DNA of 64,000 nucleotides from positions 1,416,806-1,480,805 of the forward strand of contig NZ_HE997643.1 in the NCBI RefSeq assembly GCF_000312485.1. Direction: 5' to 3'. The translations under genes and the position numbers were made by a program. Below the pieces are notes generated by a model, which did not search any database, had not been told where the DNA came from, and saw nothing but the letters and a program-made list of their open reading frames with translations. Positions 17,946 through 29,331 of this stretch are shown here, one piece after another. Numbering within the stretch: position 1 is the first letter of the stretch; the number at the start of each line of letters is the position of its first letter. Source of the DNA: Yersinia massiliensis CCUG 53443 (lineage in GTDB: Bacteria; Pseudomonadota; Gammaproteobacteria; Enterobacterales; Enterobacteriaceae).

Positions 17946-17987
17946 GATCGCATTGAGTTTTCCGCAGGCACTGACTGGAGTGAATAC

Positions 17988-18593
17988 GTGTTCTACAGCT
18001 ACGGTGAAACAGAAATTAATCATCTCAAGCGGCGCGATAAAAAGATGGCCGCCGCGATTGACCGTTTGGGTATGCTAGCCCGCCCGCTGTCCCCTGATTT
18101 ATTTGCGGCATTGATCCGCAATATCGTTGACCAACAGATCTCGGTTAAAGCGGCGCTCACTGTCAATGCGCGTTTGGTGGCATTACTGGGAACCGTGACC
18201 CCGATGACAGTGGCAGCAGCATCCGCAGAAGCCATTCAAGGGTGTGGTATGACGATGAGGAAGGCCGGATACATTAAGGGCGCAGCGGAAGCGGCACTGA
18301 ATGGGTCGCTGGATTTATCCGCCATTGCGCAGTTACCCGATAATGACGTGATTGCCCAGTTATCGAGCCTCAATGGCGTGGGTGTTTGGACCGCAGAAAT
18401 GCTATTGATATCCTCGCTTTGCCGCCCGGACGTACTCAGTTGGGGCGACCTAGCCATCCGCCGTGGCATGATGAACTTATATCGCCATAAAACGCTGCCA
18501 CGGGAACGTTTCGAAAGATACCGCCGCCGCTATGCGCCCTATGGCACAACCGCATCGCTCTATTTATGGGCGTTATCAAACGAAACCGAATAA
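17988..18593 (+). CDS. HhH-GPD DNA glycosylase (AlkA/3-methyladenine DNA glycosylase II family)
   Basis: About 201 residues with VFYSYGETEINHLKRRDKKM at the N-terminus. The helix-hairpin-helix is SLNGVGVWTAEMLLI and the catalytic Asp is in WGDLAIRRGM. It removes alkylated bases from DNA in the base-excision pathway. I start at GTG 17988, which has GGAG 7 bases upstream; the longer frame from 17943 runs into the preceding terminator. It is shorter than E. coli AlkA (282) and lacks its N-terminal domain. It converges on fliE and has no evident motility role. Confidence 0.88.
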   Translation: MFYSYGETEINHLKRRDKKMAAAIDRLGMLARPLSPDLFAALIRNIVDQQISVKAALTVNARLVALLGTVTPMTVAAASAEAIQGCGMTMRKAGYIKGAAEAALNGSLDLSAIAQLPDNDVIAQLSSLNGVGVWTAEMLLISSLCRPDVLSWGDLAIRRGMMNLYRHKTLPRERFERYRRRYAPYGTTASLYLWALSNETE

Positions 18594-18613
18594 TCTCAGG
18601 GAAAAGTGCTGTC

Positions 18614-18925
18614 TTACACGCCCATATTCATCACATCTTGATAAGCGGCAACCAGCTTATTGCGCACCTGAATACCCAGTTGCAAAGAGACCGATGACTT
18701 TTGCATATCCACCATCACATCATTCAAACCCACACCCGGTACACCCAATTCAAAATTCTGGGCCTGCGTGCGGGCATGCTGCTGGGTTTCACTGATTTTA
18801 CCGATGGCTGCTTTTAATTCACTGGCAAATCCCGCTTCTGCTGGCAATGTTTTTGCCGAACCTGAAGCCTGTAATGCCGTGACCTGCAACTGCTGTAACA
18901 CCCCTTCAATACCTTGAACAGACAT
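18614..18925 (-). CDS. fliE: Flagellar hook-basal body protein FliE
   Basis: A 103-residue protein (Salmonella FliE is 104) that joins the MS ring to the rod and is the first rod component exported. The C-terminus [30 protein letters not shown] is highly conserved; note it only as the [12 protein letters not shown]-type end. I choose ATG 18925 ([14 protein letters not shown]) because GGGG lies 6 bases upstream and it matches the Salmonella start. It is monocistronic and divergent from fliF. Confidence 0.93.
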   Translation of the reverse strand: MSVQGIEGVLQQLQVTALQASGSAKTLPAEAGFASELKAAIGKISETQQHARTQAQNFELGVPGVGLNDVMVDMQKSSVSLQLGIQVRNKLVAAYQDVMNMGV

Positions 18926-19286
18926 GTTCATCCCCGATAGATAGCTGGTCAATCGCCTGATCAGGCAGATATCCCGATAAGACAAATGAAAACGTGGCAA
19001 GTGAGTGAGCAAGTGCCGCTACGCACGACCTGTTGCATATCACTATTTTCAGGATGACACCCTAACACATCATTTTTGCGCTAAAGCGGCTAAATAGACC
19101 CAAAAGTATCGGCTTATTGGCCCATCGAATTGATGGCTTACAGCAAATAATGGCATGCCCATAAAAGGGGGAGAACAGCTATTGATGCTTTATTGCTCAC
19201 AGCAATTGGGAGTCTGTTTTGTTCCAACACACTGATTATATAAAAAATACTAACTCAAACGTTGTTCAGCTTGGCCAAGGACGTGT
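18926..19286. other. Divergent control region between fliE and fliF
   Basis: A 361-bp gap that must hold the class II promoters of fliE and fliFGHIJK. A candidate FlhD4C2 inverted repeat is described separately. No ORF is supported. Confidence 0.7.
19083..19125. promoter_or_regulatory. Candidate FlhD4C2 box between fliE and fliF
   Basis: AAAGCGGCTAAATAGA (19083-19098) and TATCGGCTTATTGGCC (19107-19122) are imperfect inverted half-sites near the centre of the divergent fliE/fliF spacer. The AAATAG and TTATTG cores follow the FlhDC pattern. Assigned by eye. Confidence 0.4.
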
Positions 19287-21002
19287 ATGAATGCCTCAAT
19301 AACTGGCGGTGAAAATCGTGATAATGCTTTTACGACAACGCTGGCACGCCTACGCGCGAATCCAAAAATTCCACTGCTGATTGCAGCAGCGGCGGCTGTC
19401 GCGATTATTGTCGCGCTGATGTTATGGGCGAAAAGCCCTGATTACCGCGTCCTTTATAGTAATCTCAGTGATCGTGACGGTGGCGATATCGTTACGCAAC
19501 TCACGCAATTAAATATCCCTTATCGCTTCGCTGATAATGGCGGAGCATTACTGATCCCCGCAGAAAAGGTCCATGAAACTCGTCTGCGTCTCGCGCAGCA
19601 AGGTCTACCGAAAGGTGGTGCGGTCGGATTTGAATTGCTGGACCAAGAAAAATTCGGCATTAGCCAATTCAGTGAGCAGGTTAACTACCAACGGGCATTG
19701 GAAGGTGAACTTAGCCGCACCATCGGCACGCTTGGGCCAGTGATGAATGTACGCGTTCATTTGGCGATGCCAAAACCATCACTGTTTGTCCGTGAACAAA
19801 AATCCCCGACGGCGTCCGTCACCCTTGCATTACAGCCAGGCCGAGCACTCGATGATGGCCAGATCAACGCTATCGTTTATATGGTGTCGAGCAGTGTGGC
19901 CGGTTTACCTCCCGCGAATGTGACGGTTGTGGACCAAACAGGTCGTTTGCTCACGCAATCCGACAGTGCTGGGCGTGATTTAAATGCCGCTCAGCTCAAA
20001 TTTACCAATGAAGTCGAAAACCGTTTCCAACGCCGCATCGAAACTATCCTTGCGCCGATGGTTGGCAATGGCAATGTCCATGCGCAGGTCACTGCCCAAG
20101 TTGATTTTGCTAGCCGCGAACAGACCGACGAAGAGTACAAACCGAATCAGGCCGCTAACCAAGGGGCAGTGCGTTCGCAGCAAGTGAGCAGCAGCGAGCA
20201 ACTCGGCGGTACCAATGTCGGTGGTGTGCCGGGTGCCTTATCGAATCAACCCTCGGCGACGCCAGTGGCACCGATTGAAGTGCCTCAAGCCGCCCCTGCC
20301 GCCGGTGCTGCTGGCGCAGGTGCCGCAGCGAACAATGCAGCAAATCGCCCTGCGACCACCGCAGCACGTTCGACCGCGACCTCGAGCAATAGCCGTCACG
20401 ACCAAACGACTAACTTCGAAGTTGACCGTACCATCCGCCATACCCAACAGCAAGCGGGCATGGTGCAGCGTTTATCTGTCGCGGTTGTCGTCAATTACGG
20501 CAGTGATAAAGCGGGCAAACCCGTTCCATTGACAAAAGATCAATTGGCGCAGGTGGAATCACTGACGCGTGAGGCGATGGGTTACTCCACTGACCGTGGT
20601 GACACGCTCAATGTGGTCAACACACCATTTAACGCCACCGACGATATGAGCGGCAGTTCACTGCCCTTCTGGCAGCAGCAGTCATTCTTTGATCAATTAC
20701 TCAATGCCGGTCGCTATCTGCTGATTTTACTGGTGGCATGGATCCTGTGGCGCAAATTGGTGCGCCCAATGCTCACCAAGAAACAACTGGCGGATAAAGC
20801 AGCGGCGTCGGTCAATAACATCGTTCAAACCGCTCAGACTGCGGAAAATGTGAAACAAACCAAAGAAGAGCTGGCCCTACGTAAGAAGAATCAACAGCGA
20901 GTCAGTGCTGAGGTTCAGGCCCAGCGTATACGCGAACTTGCGGATAAAGACCCACGTATTGTCGCGTTGGTTATCCGTCAATGGATGAGTAATGACCAAT
21001 GA
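19287..21002 (+). CDS. fliF: MS-ring protein FliF
   Basis: A 571-residue inner-membrane ring protein. Two transmembrane segments lie at ~30-48 ([19 protein letters not shown]) and ~462-480 ([12 protein letters not shown]), with the secretin-like ring-building domains between them and an Ala/Ser/Pro-rich linker at ~300-375. The C-terminal ~40 residues form the FliG-binding tail. The ATG has AAGGA upstream. First gene of fliFGHIJK; its stop overlaps fliG by 4 bases. Confidence 0.97.
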   Translation: MNASITGGENRDNAFTTTLARLRANPKIPLLIAAAAAVAIIVALMLWAKSPDYRVLYSNLSDRDGGDIVTQLTQLNIPYRFADNGGALLIPAEKVHETRLRLAQQGLPKGGAVGFELLDQEKFGISQFSEQVNYQRALEGELSRTIGTLGPVMNVRVHLAMPKPSLFVREQKSPTASVTLALQPGRALDDGQINAIVYMVSSSVAGLPPANVTVVDQTGRLLTQSDSAGRDLNAAQLKFTNEVENRFQRRIETILAPMVGNGNVHAQVTAQVDFASREQTDEEYKPNQAANQGAVRSQQVSSSEQLGGTNVGGVPGALSNQPSATPVAPIEVPQAAPAAGAAGAGAAANNAANRPATTAARSTATSSNSRHDQTTNFEVDRTIRHTQQQAGMVQRLSVAVVVNYGSDKAGKPVPLTKDQLAQVESLTREAMGYSTDRGDTLNVVNTPFNATDDMSGSSLPFWQQQSFFDQLLNAGRYLLILLVAWILWRKLVRPMLTKKQLADKAAASVNNIVQTAQTAENVKQTKEELALRKKNQQRVSAEVQAQRIRELADKDPRIVALVIRQWMSNDQ

Positions 21003-21991
21003 GCCTGACCGGAACTGAAAAAAGCGCCATCATGCTGATGACACTGGGTGAAGACCATGCCGCCGAGGTGTTTAAGCATCTTTCCTCGCGCGAAGTACAG
21101 CAACTCAGTACCACCATGGCCAGTATGCGTCAGGTTTCTCATCAGCAATTGGTTGATGTCTTGGCTGAGTTTGAGGATGACGCCGAACAATATGCGGCAT
21201 TGAGTGTTAACGCCAGCGACTACCTACGCACCGTGCTGATCAAAGCCTTGGGCGAAGAACGGGCTTCCAGCTTGTTGGAAGATATTCTGGAGTCGCGCGA
21301 AACCACCAGCGGCATGGAAACGCTCAACTTTATGGAACCACAGATGGCCGCCGACCTGATCCGCGACGAACATCCGCAGATCATCGCCACCATCTTGGTT
21401 CATCTAAAACGTGCTCAGGCCGCCGATATCTTGGCCCTGTTTGACGAACGTCTGCGCAACGATGTCATGCTCCGTATCGCTACCTTTGGTGGTGTTCAAC
21501 CTACCGCCTTGGCTGAGTTGACGGAAGTGCTGAACAACCTGCTGGATGGTCAAAATCTCAAACGCAGCAAAATGGGCGGTATCCGCACCGCGGCAGAGAT
21601 TATCAACCTGATGAAAACGCAGCAGGAAGAAACGGTTATGGAAGCCGTGCGCGAATACGACGGCGAGCTGGCACAGAAGATTATCGACGAAATGTTCCTG
21701 TTCGAGAACTTGGTCAGTGTCGACGACCGCAGCATTCAGCGTTTGCTGCAAGAAATCGACAACGAATCGCTGTTGGTCGCATTGAAAGGGGCCGATCAGG
21801 CGCTGCGCGAACGTTTCCTCAGCAACATGTCACTACGTGCGGCCGAAATCCTGCGCGACGATTTGGCCACCCGTGGGCCAGTCCGGATGTCGCTGGTCGA
21901 GAACGAACAAAAAGCCATCTTGCTTATCGTCCGTCGTCTTGCGGAGAGCGGCGAGATAGTCATTGGCGGTGGCGAGGATATCTATGTCTGA
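20999..21991 (+). CDS. fliG: Flagellar motor switch protein FliG
   Basis: A 330-residue rotor protein. The EHPQ motif ([12 protein letters not shown], residues ~125-130) and the C-terminal charged helix that meets MotA are present ([22 protein letters not shown]). It transmits stator force and sets rotation direction with FliM and FliN. The ATGA overlap with fliF indicates coupling. Confidence 0.97.
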   Translation: MSLTGTEKSAIMLMTLGEDHAAEVFKHLSSREVQQLSTTMASMRQVSHQQLVDVLAEFEDDAEQYAALSVNASDYLRTVLIKALGEERASSLLEDILESRETTSGMETLNFMEPQMAADLIRDEHPQIIATILVHLKRAQAADILALFDERLRNDVMLRIATFGGVQPTALAELTEVLNNLLDGQNLKRSKMGGIRTAAEIINLMKTQQEETVMEAVREYDGELAQKIIDEMFLFENLVSVDDRSIQRLLQEIDNESLLVALKGADQALRERFLSNMSLRAAEILRDDLATRGPVRMSLVENEQKAILLIVRRLAESGEIVIGGGEDIYV

Positions 21992-22709
21992 TCGGATTAA
22001 TTCCCTGCCTTGGCAACCTTGGTCGCTCAACGACTTTGCTAGCCAATCAGAAACCCCTCCGGCGGTTCAAGCGCCGGATATCAGCATGCTCTTTACCGAT
22101 GAGCCAAGTACCGATGTCCCCGCCTCTTCCGAGGTGGATGAGCAACAGAAGCTGATGAATCTGCAACTCGAAGCCGAGAAACAAGGTCGGCAACAAGGGT
22201 TTGCTAAAGGGTTGCAAGAGGGGCTGGATAAAGGCTATCAAACCGGTCTGGAGGAAGGTCGTCAGCAGGCGCTGGCCGATGCGCAGAAAGAACTGGCCCC
22301 GATGACCGAACATTGGCAAATGCTGGTGAACGACTTCCAAAGCACCCTTGATGCACTGGACAGTGTTATCGCCTCACGGTTAATGCAGATGGCGTTGGCT
22401 GCCGCGAAACAAATCTTGGGGCAACCGGCCATTTGTGATGGCACGGCGTTACTGGCTCAAATCCAGCAATTGATTCAGCAAGAACCGATGTTTGCCGGTA
22501 AACCGCAACTGCGGGTCAATCCGCAAGATTTGGCCGTGGTGGAGCAACGTTTAGGCTCCACTCTGAGCCTTAACGGCTGGCGTTTACTCGGTGACAGCCA
22601 AATTCATCCGGGCGGCTGTAAAGTCAGCGCCGAAGAAGGTGATTTGGATGCTAGCCTCGCCACCCGCTGGCATGAATTGTGCCGTCTGGCTGCGCCGGGA
22701 GAATTATGA
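21984..22709 (+). CDS. fliH: Flagellar export ATPase regulator FliH
   Basis: About 241 residues. It binds FliI, holds it inactive and docks it to the C-ring. The middle (residues ~60-105) has the GxxxG-type repeats of FliH ([33 protein letters not shown]). I start at ATG 21984 ([13 protein letters not shown]), which overlaps the fliG stop codon and has GCGAGGA upstream; W-rich N-terminus matches FliH of other enterobacteria. Confidence 0.94.
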   Translation: MSDRINSLPWQPWSLNDFASQSETPPAVQAPDISMLFTDEPSTDVPASSEVDEQQKLMNLQLEAEKQGRQQGFAKGLQEGLDKGYQTGLEEGRQQALADAQKELAPMTEHWQMLVNDFQSTLDALDSVIASRLMQMALAAAKQILGQPAICDGTALLAQIQQLIQQEPMFAGKPQLRVNPQDLAVVEQRLGSTLSLNGWRLLGDSQIHPGGCKVSAEEGDLDASLATRWHELCRLAAPGEL

Positions 22710-24073
22710 TGACCGCCCGTTTAGGTCGTTGGTTAGCCTCTTTGGATAAATTTGAAGAGCGCATCGGTCAATCAACCACGATTCGCCGCTACGGGCGGTT
22801 AACGCGTGCAACCGGTTTGGTGCTTGAGGCCACGGGATTGCAACTGCCCTTGGGGGCAACCTGTCTGATTGAACGCCACGATAACGGTGAAGTGCAGGAA
22901 GTGGAGAGCGAAGTCGTCGGCTTTAACGGCCAACACCTGTTTTTGATGCCACTGGAAGAGGTCGAGGGCATTGTGCCCGGCGCCAGAGTCTATGCGCGCA
23001 TCACCACCAGCGGAGCCTCTGCCAGTAAACAATTACCCCTTGGCCCTGAATTGCTCGGTCGGGTGCTGGATGGTAGCGCAAAACCCCTCGATGGTTTGCC
23101 CGCACCGGAAACCGGCTATCGCGCCCCGCTGATCACCCCACCAATTAACCCTTTGCAACGTACCGCCATTGAGCAAGTTTTGGATGTCGGCGTGCGCACC
23201 ATTAATGCGTTATTGACCGTGGGTCGTGGGCAGCGCATGGGTTTGTTCGCCGGTTCTGGCGTCGGTAAAAGTGTGTTGTTAGGCATGATGGCTCGCTATA
23301 CCCAAGCCGATGTGATTGTGGTGGGCTTGATTGGTGAACGTGGCCGCGAAGTTAAAGATTTTATCGAGAACATCTTAGGCACAGAAGGCCGCGCTCGTTC
23401 AGTGGTGATTGCCGCCCCTGCCGATGTTTCGCCCTTGCTACGGATGCAAGGTGCCGCCTATGCCACCCGCATCGCCGAAGATTTCCGCGATCGCGGCCAG
23501 CATGTTTTGCTGATTATGGATTCCTTGACCCGCTACGCCATGGCGCAACGTGAAATCGCGCTGGCTATCGGTGAACCGCCGGCCACCAAAGGGTATCCAC
23601 CGTCTGTCTTCGCCAAATTACCCGCGCTGGTAGAACGAGCCGGTAACGGTGTCAGTGGCGGCGGTTCTATCACCGCATTTTATACCGTGTTAACCGAAGG
23701 CGATGACCAACAAGATCCGATTGCTGATTCCGCGCGCGCCATTCTTGATGGGCACGTGGTGTTATCACGCCGTTTGGCTGAGTCCGGCCATTATCCGGCC
23801 ATCGACATTGAAGCCTCAATCAGCCGTGCCATGACCGCTCTGATCGATGAGAACCACTACAGCCAAGTTCGCCAGTTCAAACAGTTACTCGCCAGTTATC
23901 AGCGTAACCGTGATTTAGTCAGTGTTGGCGCTTATGCCGCCGGGAGTGATCCATTACTGGATAAAGCCATTGCGCTCTATCCGCAAATGGAAATCTTCTT
24001 GCAGCAAGGGATGTATGAACGTAGCAGTTACGAAGATGCCTGCCAGCACCTTAAGAGCTTGTTTCCCGGCTAA
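22709..24073 (+). CDS. fliI: Flagellum-specific ATPase FliI
   Basis: A 454-residue ATPase related to F1-beta that powers unfolding/release of export substrates. Walker A is [11 protein letters not shown] (~178-188), Walker B is [15 protein letters not shown], and the arginine finger region [16 protein letters not shown] is intact. Two ATGs (22706, 22709) follow GGGAG; 22709 gives [19 protein letters not shown], like Salmonella MTTRL. It overlaps the fliH stop. Confidence 0.95.
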   Translation: MTARLGRWLASLDKFEERIGQSTTIRRYGRLTRATGLVLEATGLQLPLGATCLIERHDNGEVQEVESEVVGFNGQHLFLMPLEEVEGIVPGARVYARITTSGASASKQLPLGPELLGRVLDGSAKPLDGLPAPETGYRAPLITPPINPLQRTAIEQVLDVGVRTINALLTVGRGQRMGLFAGSGVGKSVLLGMMARYTQADVIVVGLIGERGREVKDFIENILGTEGRARSVVIAAPADVSPLLRMQGAAYATRIAEDFRDRGQHVLLIMDSLTRYAMAQREIALAIGEPPATKGYPPSVFAKLPALVERAGNGVSGGGSITAFYTVLTEGDDQQDPIADSARAILDGHVVLSRRLAESGHYPAIDIEASISRAMTALIDENHYSQVRQFKQLLASYQRNRDLVSVGAYAAGSDPLLDKAIALYPQMEIFLQQGMYERSSYEDACQHLKSLFPG

Positions 24074-24200
24074 TCGCTCGTGATTCGAGCCGTAGCCCCC
24101 TGCTGTATGCCCCAAGATATTAGCGGCGCAGGCAGGGGGGCAGTGAATATCGTCAACAGCCCCGTGGTGTCAAATACGATGGGGATAAATGAGGAACACG

Positions 24201-24647
24201 ATGAAAAGTCAATCACCTCTCGTTACCCTGCGCGATCTGGCTCAAAAGGCCGTCGAGCAGGCCACCACTCAGCTAGGGCAGGTTCGCTTGTCTTACCATA
24301 ATGCTGAGCAGCAACTCACGATGTTGCTGTCTTATCAGGATGAGTATCGCGTGAAATTGAATGACACGCTGTGTAACGGGATGGCCTCCTCCAGTTGGCA
24401 AAATTATCAGCAATTTATTCAGACACTTGAACAGGCCATTGAGCAGCATCGCCACCAGTTAGCCCAGTGGAACGTCAAAGTGGAACAGGCAGTGAAACAT
24501 TGGCAAGAAAAGCAGCAACGGCTAAACGCGTTTGAAACCTTGCAAGAGCGTGCTGAAACCACTCAGCGCCTACAGGAAAACCGTTTAGATCAAAAACTGA
24601 TGGATGAGTTCGCCCAGCGCGCCTCACAAAGGAGTCTTAATTCATGA
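24201..24647 (+). CDS. fliJ: Flagellar export chaperone FliJ
   Basis: A 148-residue protein that is almost entirely coiled-coil (Gln/Leu-rich heptads from residue ~25 to 140). FliJ links FliI to FlhA and escorts minor-filament chaperones. The start [21 protein letters not shown] has AGGAACACG upstream. Unlike in E. coli, 127 bases with a long GC-rich hairpin separate it from fliI. Confidence 0.93.
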   Translation: MKSQSPLVTLRDLAQKAVEQATTQLGQVRLSYHNAEQQLTMLLSYQDEYRVKLNDTLCNGMASSSWQNYQQFIQTLEQAIEQHRHQLAQWNVKVEQAVKHWQEKQQRLNAFETLQERAETTQRLQENRLDQKLMDEFAQRASQRSLNS

Positions 24648-26005
24648 ATCTGTCCCTACTGCCTGCCGCTGCGACAACCAGTGAAACGGAAGGTGCCGCA
24701 GCGTCTTCCTCAATTGCGGCGCTCTTTACTGACGCCGGGCTGCCGGCTGATTTTGCCAAACTGTTAGGCGATCAACTGGGTAAAGAACTGACCGCCCTTG
24801 ATGCCTCAGCCTTGAAATCATCTCTGGCCGCCAAGACCGATCTCATCGCAGATGTTGACGGTGGAAAATCCAGCACCGGTAACAGCAAACTGAATCAATT
24901 GTTAGCTGCCTTGGGCGACATTAGCGCCACTCTGCCAGCAGGATTAACCCATGCAGGGCAAACTGGTGACGCGGCAAATACCAAAGCGACCACGCTTGCC
25001 GATGATAGCGCGCAGGATAAAACCGCGGATAAAGGCGATCTGAGCGCACTGCAAACCTTGCTCGCGATGCTGCCCCATCAGGTCGCCACCACGCTAGGTT
25101 CTGCCAATCAGGGGCAAAAAGCAGCACTCACTGAGGGCAACGGCCTGAGCGGCAGTAAAACCAGCACTAAACAAGAGTTGGCTGCGCTCACCAGTTTGAC
25201 ATCACAAGATAAAGGCTTAGCCGCACTGATCGGCAGTACCATCGCCACGGCCGGTAATGTGAAAAGTGATAAAACAGCCAGCAGCGATCCGCTGTTAGCC
25301 AGCACGGCAAAAACCAAAACGGCACAAGATAAGTTGGCACGTTTGACCGCGCAAAATGGCGATAGCGCGCAAACCGCTAAAGTCGCGCCGCTCGCCGCGC
25401 AGGTTGACACCGCCGTCACCGCCACCTCTACGCTGGAGAAAACCTTTGTCAGCGCCTCCGCGACCACAGCAGTGTTACCGCCCGTCTCCAGCCCAGTGAT
25501 TGCGACCCCCACCAGCACGTTAGTGAATGCGCCAGTTAGCGGCCATTTAAGTGCTCAACTGGGTAGCCAAGAGTGGCAACAATCGCTGGGGCAACAGGTG
25601 GTAATGTTTAGCCGTAATGGCCAACAGAGCGCCGAGCTGCGCTTAAATCCGCAGGAGTTGGGTGCATTGCAGATCAGTTTGAAAATGGAAGATAACCAAG
25701 CTCAGCTCCACTTTGCCTCTGCTCATAGCCAAGTTCGCGCCGCCCTTGAAGCCGCCATGCCGAGCTTACGCAGTGCTTTGGCTGAAAGCGGTATTCAACT
25801 GGGCCAGAGCAGTGTCGGCAGTGAAGGACAGTGGCAACAGGCTCAGCAGCAGAGCCAACAAAATCAGCAAAGTTTCGCTTCACGCAATCAACCTGCATAC
25901 GGTGAGACCGCCTCGACCGATGCCCTTGCCAGCACACCATTAGTCACCCCTGCATCCTTGCAAGCGTTGGCTAACGGCTCGGGCGGTGTTGATATTTTCG
26001 CCTAA
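24644..26005 (+). CDS. fliK: Hook-length control protein FliK
   Basis: A 453-residue secreted molecular ruler. The N-terminal ~300 residues are of low complexity (Ala, Thr, Ser, Lys) and poorly conserved, as usual. The C-terminal domain ([39 protein letters not shown], ~330-385) contains the conserved FlhB-binding LNPQELG core, which switches export from hook to filament proteins. Overlaps the fliJ stop by 4 bases. Confidence 0.93.
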   Translation: MNLSLLPAAATTSETEGAAASSSIAALFTDAGLPADFAKLLGDQLGKELTALDASALKSSLAAKTDLIADVDGGKSSTGNSKLNQLLAALGDISATLPAGLTHAGQTGDAANTKATTLADDSAQDKTADKGDLSALQTLLAMLPHQVATTLGSANQGQKAALTEGNGLSGSKTSTKQELAALTSLTSQDKGLAALIGSTIATAGNVKSDKTASSDPLLASTAKTKTAQDKLARLTAQNGDSAQTAKVAPLAAQVDTAVTATSTLEKTFVSASATTAVLPPVSSPVIATPTSTLVNAPVSGHLSAQLGSQEWQQSLGQQVVMFSRNGQQSAELRLNPQELGALQISLKMEDNQAQLHFASAHSQVRAALEAAMPSLRSALAESGIQLGQSSVGSEGQWQQAQQQSQQNQQSFASRNQPAYGETASTDALASTPLVTPASLQALANGSGGVDIFA

Positions 26006-26119
26006 AAGGGATGGGAGTTTCGCCAAATAGTGACAAACGGGCAAGTTAGGCCGTTTTTCGCCACCTATTCAGCCTATTGGCAGAAAGGATACGCGGGATA
26101 ATCATCAGTAATAATTCGG

Positions 26120-26150
26120 ATAGCGAGGCGTGATTTGCGCCTCGCTATTA
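26120..26150 (+). terminator. Hairpin after fliFGHIJK, before fliL
   Basis: An 11-bp perfect stem ATAGCGAGGCG / CGCCTCGCTAT with a short TGATTTG loop lies between fliK and fliL. The T-tail is weak (TATC), so it may act as a terminator or attenuator between the fliF and fliL operons. Confidence 0.7.
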
Positions 26151-26195
26151 TCGTGATCCACCGGTTTGATACCGAAACAGGAATTTGTCTTCTCC

Positions 26196-26666
26196 ATGTC
26201 TGAAAATACTTTCCCGGCTAAGCGTAAGAGTTCGATCTGGGTCATCCTGCTGGTGCTGATTGCTGTGGCAGCCTCTGCGGGCGGCGGTTATAGCTGGTGG
26301 TTGCTCAATAAAAGCAAACCTACCACCGCTAAAGCGGCGCCTGTTATCCCGGTATTCATGCCGCTAGAGACTTTTACGGTCAATCTCATCACGCCAGATA
26401 ACAATCTGGATCGTGTGCTGTATATCGGATTGACGCTAAGACTGCCCGACGATACCACTCGCGCCAAACTCAATGACTATCTGCCGGAAGTGCGCAGCCG
26501 CTTGCTGTTGTTGCTCTCTCGCCAGTCTGCTGACAGCCTGTCTAATGAAGAAGGTAAACAGCGTTTAGTCGGTGAAATCAAAAACGTACTTAGCCCGCCA
26601 ATGGTTAAAGGCCAACCTAATCAGGTAGTCAGCGATGTGCTGTTTACCGCATTTATACTGCGATAA
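26196..26666 (+). CDS. fliL: Flagellar basal-body-associated protein FliL
   Basis: A 156-residue single-pass inner-membrane protein (membrane segment ~14-36, [23 protein letters not shown]). The periplasmic C-terminal stomatin-like domain surrounds the stator and is needed for swarming torque. I start at [11 protein letters not shown] (26196), matching Salmonella length (155). First gene of fliLMNOPQR. Confidence 0.95.
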   Translation: MSENTFPAKRKSSIWVILLVLIAVAASAGGGYSWWLLNKSKPTTAKAAPVIPVFMPLETFTVNLITPDNNLDRVLYIGLTLRLPDDTTRAKLNDYLPEVRSRLLLLLSRQSADSLSNEEGKQRLVGEIKNVLSPPMVKGQPNQVVSDVLFTAFILR

Positions 26667-26671
26667 TCATT

Positions 26672-27676
26672 ATGGGCGATAGCATTCTTTCACAAGCAGA
26701 GATTGACGCACTGTTAAACGGTGACAGCGGCGGTGAAGAACCGACGGCAGTGACCGGTAATGACACCGACGTCAAACCTTATGATCCGACAACCCAGCGA
26801 CGTGTGGTGCGTGAGCGACTGCATGCGCTGGAGATCATCAATGAGCGATTTGCTCGCCAGTTCCGGATGGGGTTATTTAACCTGTTACGCCGCAGCCCAG
26901 ATATCACGGTCGGCCCGATTAAAATTCAGCCCTACCATGATTTTGCCCGTAACCTGCCGGTGCCCACCAATCTCAACTTGATCCACCTCAAACCTTTGCG
27001 CGGTACGGCGTTATTCGTGTTCGCCCCGAGTTTGGTGTTTATTGCGGTGGATAACTTATTTGGTGGTGATGGCCGTTTCCCGACGAAAGTGGAAGGTCGT
27101 GAATTCACCCATACCGAGCAACGGGTGATTAATCGCATGTTACGGCTGGCGCTGGATGCTTACCGTGATGCTTGGGCACCTATCTACAAGATCGATGTGG
27201 AATACGTCCGTTCAGAAATTCAGGTCAAATTTACCAATATCACCACCTCCCCGAACGACATTGTGGTTTCGACCCCTTTCCATGTCGAGATTGGTGCGTT
27301 GAGCGGTGAATTTAATATCTGTATCCCCTTTGCCATGATCGAACCGTTGCGTGAACTGCTGACCAATCCGCCACTGGAAAACTCCCGTCAGGAAGACTCC
27401 CATTGGCGTGAAACGCTGGTCAAGCAAGTGCAACATTCTGAGCTGGAATTGGTGGCTAATTTTGTTGATATCCCGCTGAGACTGTCGCAGATACTCAAGC
27501 TACAGCCCGGCGATGTATTACCCATCGATAAACCAGACAGACTGATTGGCCATGTCGACGGCGTACCGGTACTGACCAGTCAGTACGGGACATTAAACGG
27601 GCAATATGCCCTGCGTGTTGAACATTTGATTAACCCTATTTTGAATGCTCTAGATGAGGAACAGCCCAATGAGTGA
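26672..27676 (+). CDS. fliM: Flagellar motor switch protein FliM
   Basis: A 334-residue C-ring protein. The N-terminal CheY-P docking motif DSILSQAEIDALLNG is intact, and the CheC-like middle domain (~45-240) and the C-terminal FliN-like SpoA domain (ILKLQPGDVLPID, ~265-320) follow. It binds CheY-P to reverse rotation. 5 bases after fliL. Confidence 0.97.
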   Translation: MGDSILSQAEIDALLNGDSGGEEPTAVTGNDTDVKPYDPTTQRRVVRERLHALEIINERFARQFRMGLFNLLRRSPDITVGPIKIQPYHDFARNLPVPTNLNLIHLKPLRGTALFVFAPSLVFIAVDNLFGGDGRFPTKVEGREFTHTEQRVINRMLRLALDAYRDAWAPIYKIDVEYVRSEIQVKFTNITTSPNDIVVSTPFHVEIGALSGEFNICIPFAMIEPLRELLTNPPLENSRQEDSHWRETLVKQVQHSELELVANFVDIPLRLSQILKLQPGDVLPIDKPDRLIGHVDGVPVLTSQYGTLNGQYALRVEHLINPILNALDEEQPNE

Positions 27677-28085
27677 CCCTAAGCTTCCGTCTGACGATGG
27701 AAAGGAATCCGTGGACGATCTGTGGGCTGATGCGTTTAATGAGCAGCAGGCGATGGAGAAACCCGCCGCCACCACCGAAGGCGTATTTAAATCACTGGAC
27801 GCGCCGGACGCCTTGGGCAACCTGCAAGATATCGATTTGATTTTGGATATCCCCGTTAAGCTGACGGTTGAGCTGGGCCGCACCAAAATGACCATCAAAG
27901 AACTGCTGCGCTTGTCACAAGGCTCAGTGGTATCGCTCGATGGTTTGGCCGGTGAACCGCTGGATATCTTAATTAACGGCTATCTGATTGCTCAGGGTGA
28001 AGTCGTGGTGGTGCAGGATAAATACGGCGTCCGTATTACCGATATCATTACGCCATCTGAGCGTATGCGTCGCCTGAGCCGCTAA
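27669..28085 (+). CDS. fliN: Flagellar motor switch protein FliN
   Basis: A 138-residue protein with a C-terminal SpoA domain (LDIPVKLTVELGRTKMTIKELLRLSQGSVVSL) at the base of the C-ring. It starts at ATG 27669, overlapping the fliM stop by 8 bases, with GAGGAA upstream; E. coli FliN is 137 residues. Confidence 0.97.
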   Translation: MSDPKLPSDDGKESVDDLWADAFNEQQAMEKPAATTEGVFKSLDAPDALGNLQDIDLILDIPVKLTVELGRTKMTIKELLRLSQGSVVSLDGLAGEPLDILINGYLIAQGEVVVVQDKYGVRITDIITPSERMRRLSR

Positions 28086-28582
28086 TGACTGCCGCGCAGA
28101 CGGCCGATGCGCCGGTCACGTCACCACAAGTGCCAGCAACCGGTTTTGCGGCCAGCCATCCAGGTGTTGCGGTGCAGCAAACTGCCCCCGCACTGCCCCC
28201 CGGCTCGATATTGACGCAAGTCGGCAGTGTGTTAGGCGGCATTTTGTTGCTGATCTTGTGCGCCGCTTGGCTGGTGCGGCGTCTCGGTTTTGCGCCGCAA
28301 GCGCGCAATAATAAGTTATTAAATGTGAAAGCCAGTTGTCAGGTTGGACAACGGGAACGGGTGGTGATCGTCGAAGTGGATAACACGTGGCTGGTCTTGG
28401 GCGTTACCGCGCAACAAGTCACACCATTGCATACATTGGCTCGCCCACCGGTGGACGAATCACAGATAACGTCTGCCAGCGATCCATCGTCCACTCACAG
28501 CACCAAACCTGCGGACTTTCGCCAGCTCCTGAACAGCCATCTCTTTGGCAAGAAATTGAAACATCCGGAAAAATCGGCATGA
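28085..28582 (+). CDS. fliO: Flagellar export protein FliO
   Basis: A 165-residue membrane protein with one hydrophobic segment ([27 protein letters not shown], ~38-65) and a cytoplasmic tail with the FliO-type [13 protein letters not shown]. It helps assemble FliP into the export gate. TAATG overlap with fliN; ATGA overlap with fliP. Confidence 0.92.
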   Translation: MTAAQTADAPVTSPQVPATGFAASHPGVAVQQTAPALPPGSILTQVGSVLGGILLLILCAAWLVRRLGFAPQARNNKLLNVKASCQVGQRERVVIVEVDNTWLVLGVTAQQVTPLHTLARPPVDESQITSASDPSSTHSTKPADFRQLLNSHLFGKKLKHPEKSA

Positions 28583-29331
28583 CGTTACTCCGCCTGCTCA
28601 TCAATAAACTCCCCCTGCTGCTGCTAACCTTACTCTGCTCTCCAGCCGTCTTTGCGCAGCTTCCTGGGATCATCAGCCAGCCATTGGCCAATGGTGGGCA
28701 AAGCTGGTCGTTGCCCGTCCAGACACTGGTTTTTATTACCACGTTAAGTTTCCTGCCAGCTGCCTTACTGATGATGACCAGTTTCACCCGCATCATCATT
28801 GTGCTGGGTTTGTTGCGTAACGCATTAGGCACCCCTTCCGCGCCACCCAATCAGGTGATGCTCGGGCTGGCGCTGTTTCTGACCTTTTTTATTATGTCGC
28901 CGGTGTTCGATAAGGTGTATCAGGATGCTTATCTGCCCTTCAGTCAGGACAAGATCAGTATGGAAGTGGCGATGGATAAAGGCTCGCAACCGCTGCGTGA
29001 ATTTATGTTGCGCCAAACCCGCGAGTCAGACTTGGCGCTGTATGCCCGTTTAGCCAATTTGCCGCCGTTGGAAGGGCCAGAAGTGGTGCCGATGCGCATT
29101 TTACTGCCCGCCTATGTCACCAGTGAGTTGAAAACCGCCTTCCAGATCGGTTTTACCGTTTTTATCCCTTTCCTCATTATCGACCTCGTGGTCGCCAGTG
29201 TGCTGATGGCACTGGGGATGATGATGGTGCCACCGGCCAGTATTTCATTGCCGTTCAAGCTCATGCTCTTTGTCTTGGTCGATGGCTGGCAACTGTTACT
29301 GGGGTCACTGGCGCAAAGTTTCTATACCTAA
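28579..29331 (+). CDS. fliP: Flagellar export gate protein FliP
   Basis: A 250-residue gate protein with a cleavable signal ([20 protein letters not shown], cut near VFA-QLP) and four membrane helices. The FliP signature [30 protein letters not shown] is clear; the FliP family PS motif [19 protein letters not shown] is at ~185-210. The upstream 64-codon extension reaches into fliO and is not used. Forms the FliP5-Q4-R1 channel. Confidence 0.96.
   Translation: MTLLRLLINKLPLLLLTLLCSPAVFAQLPGIISQPLANGGQSWSLPVQTLVFITTLSFLPAALLMMTSFTRIIIVLGLLRNALGTPSAPPNQVMLGLALFLTFFIMSPVFDKVYQDAYLPFSQDKISMEVAMDKGSQPLREFMLRQTRESDLALYARLANLPPLEGPEVVPMRILLPAYVTSELKTAFQIGFTVFIPFLIIDLVVASVLMALGMMMVPPASISLPFKLMLFVLVDGWQLLLGSLAQSFYT

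Noticed and set aside
28387-28578. 64-codon N-terminal extension of FliP
   Set aside because: It overlaps fliO in another frame; the ATG at 28579 begins a proper signal peptide.
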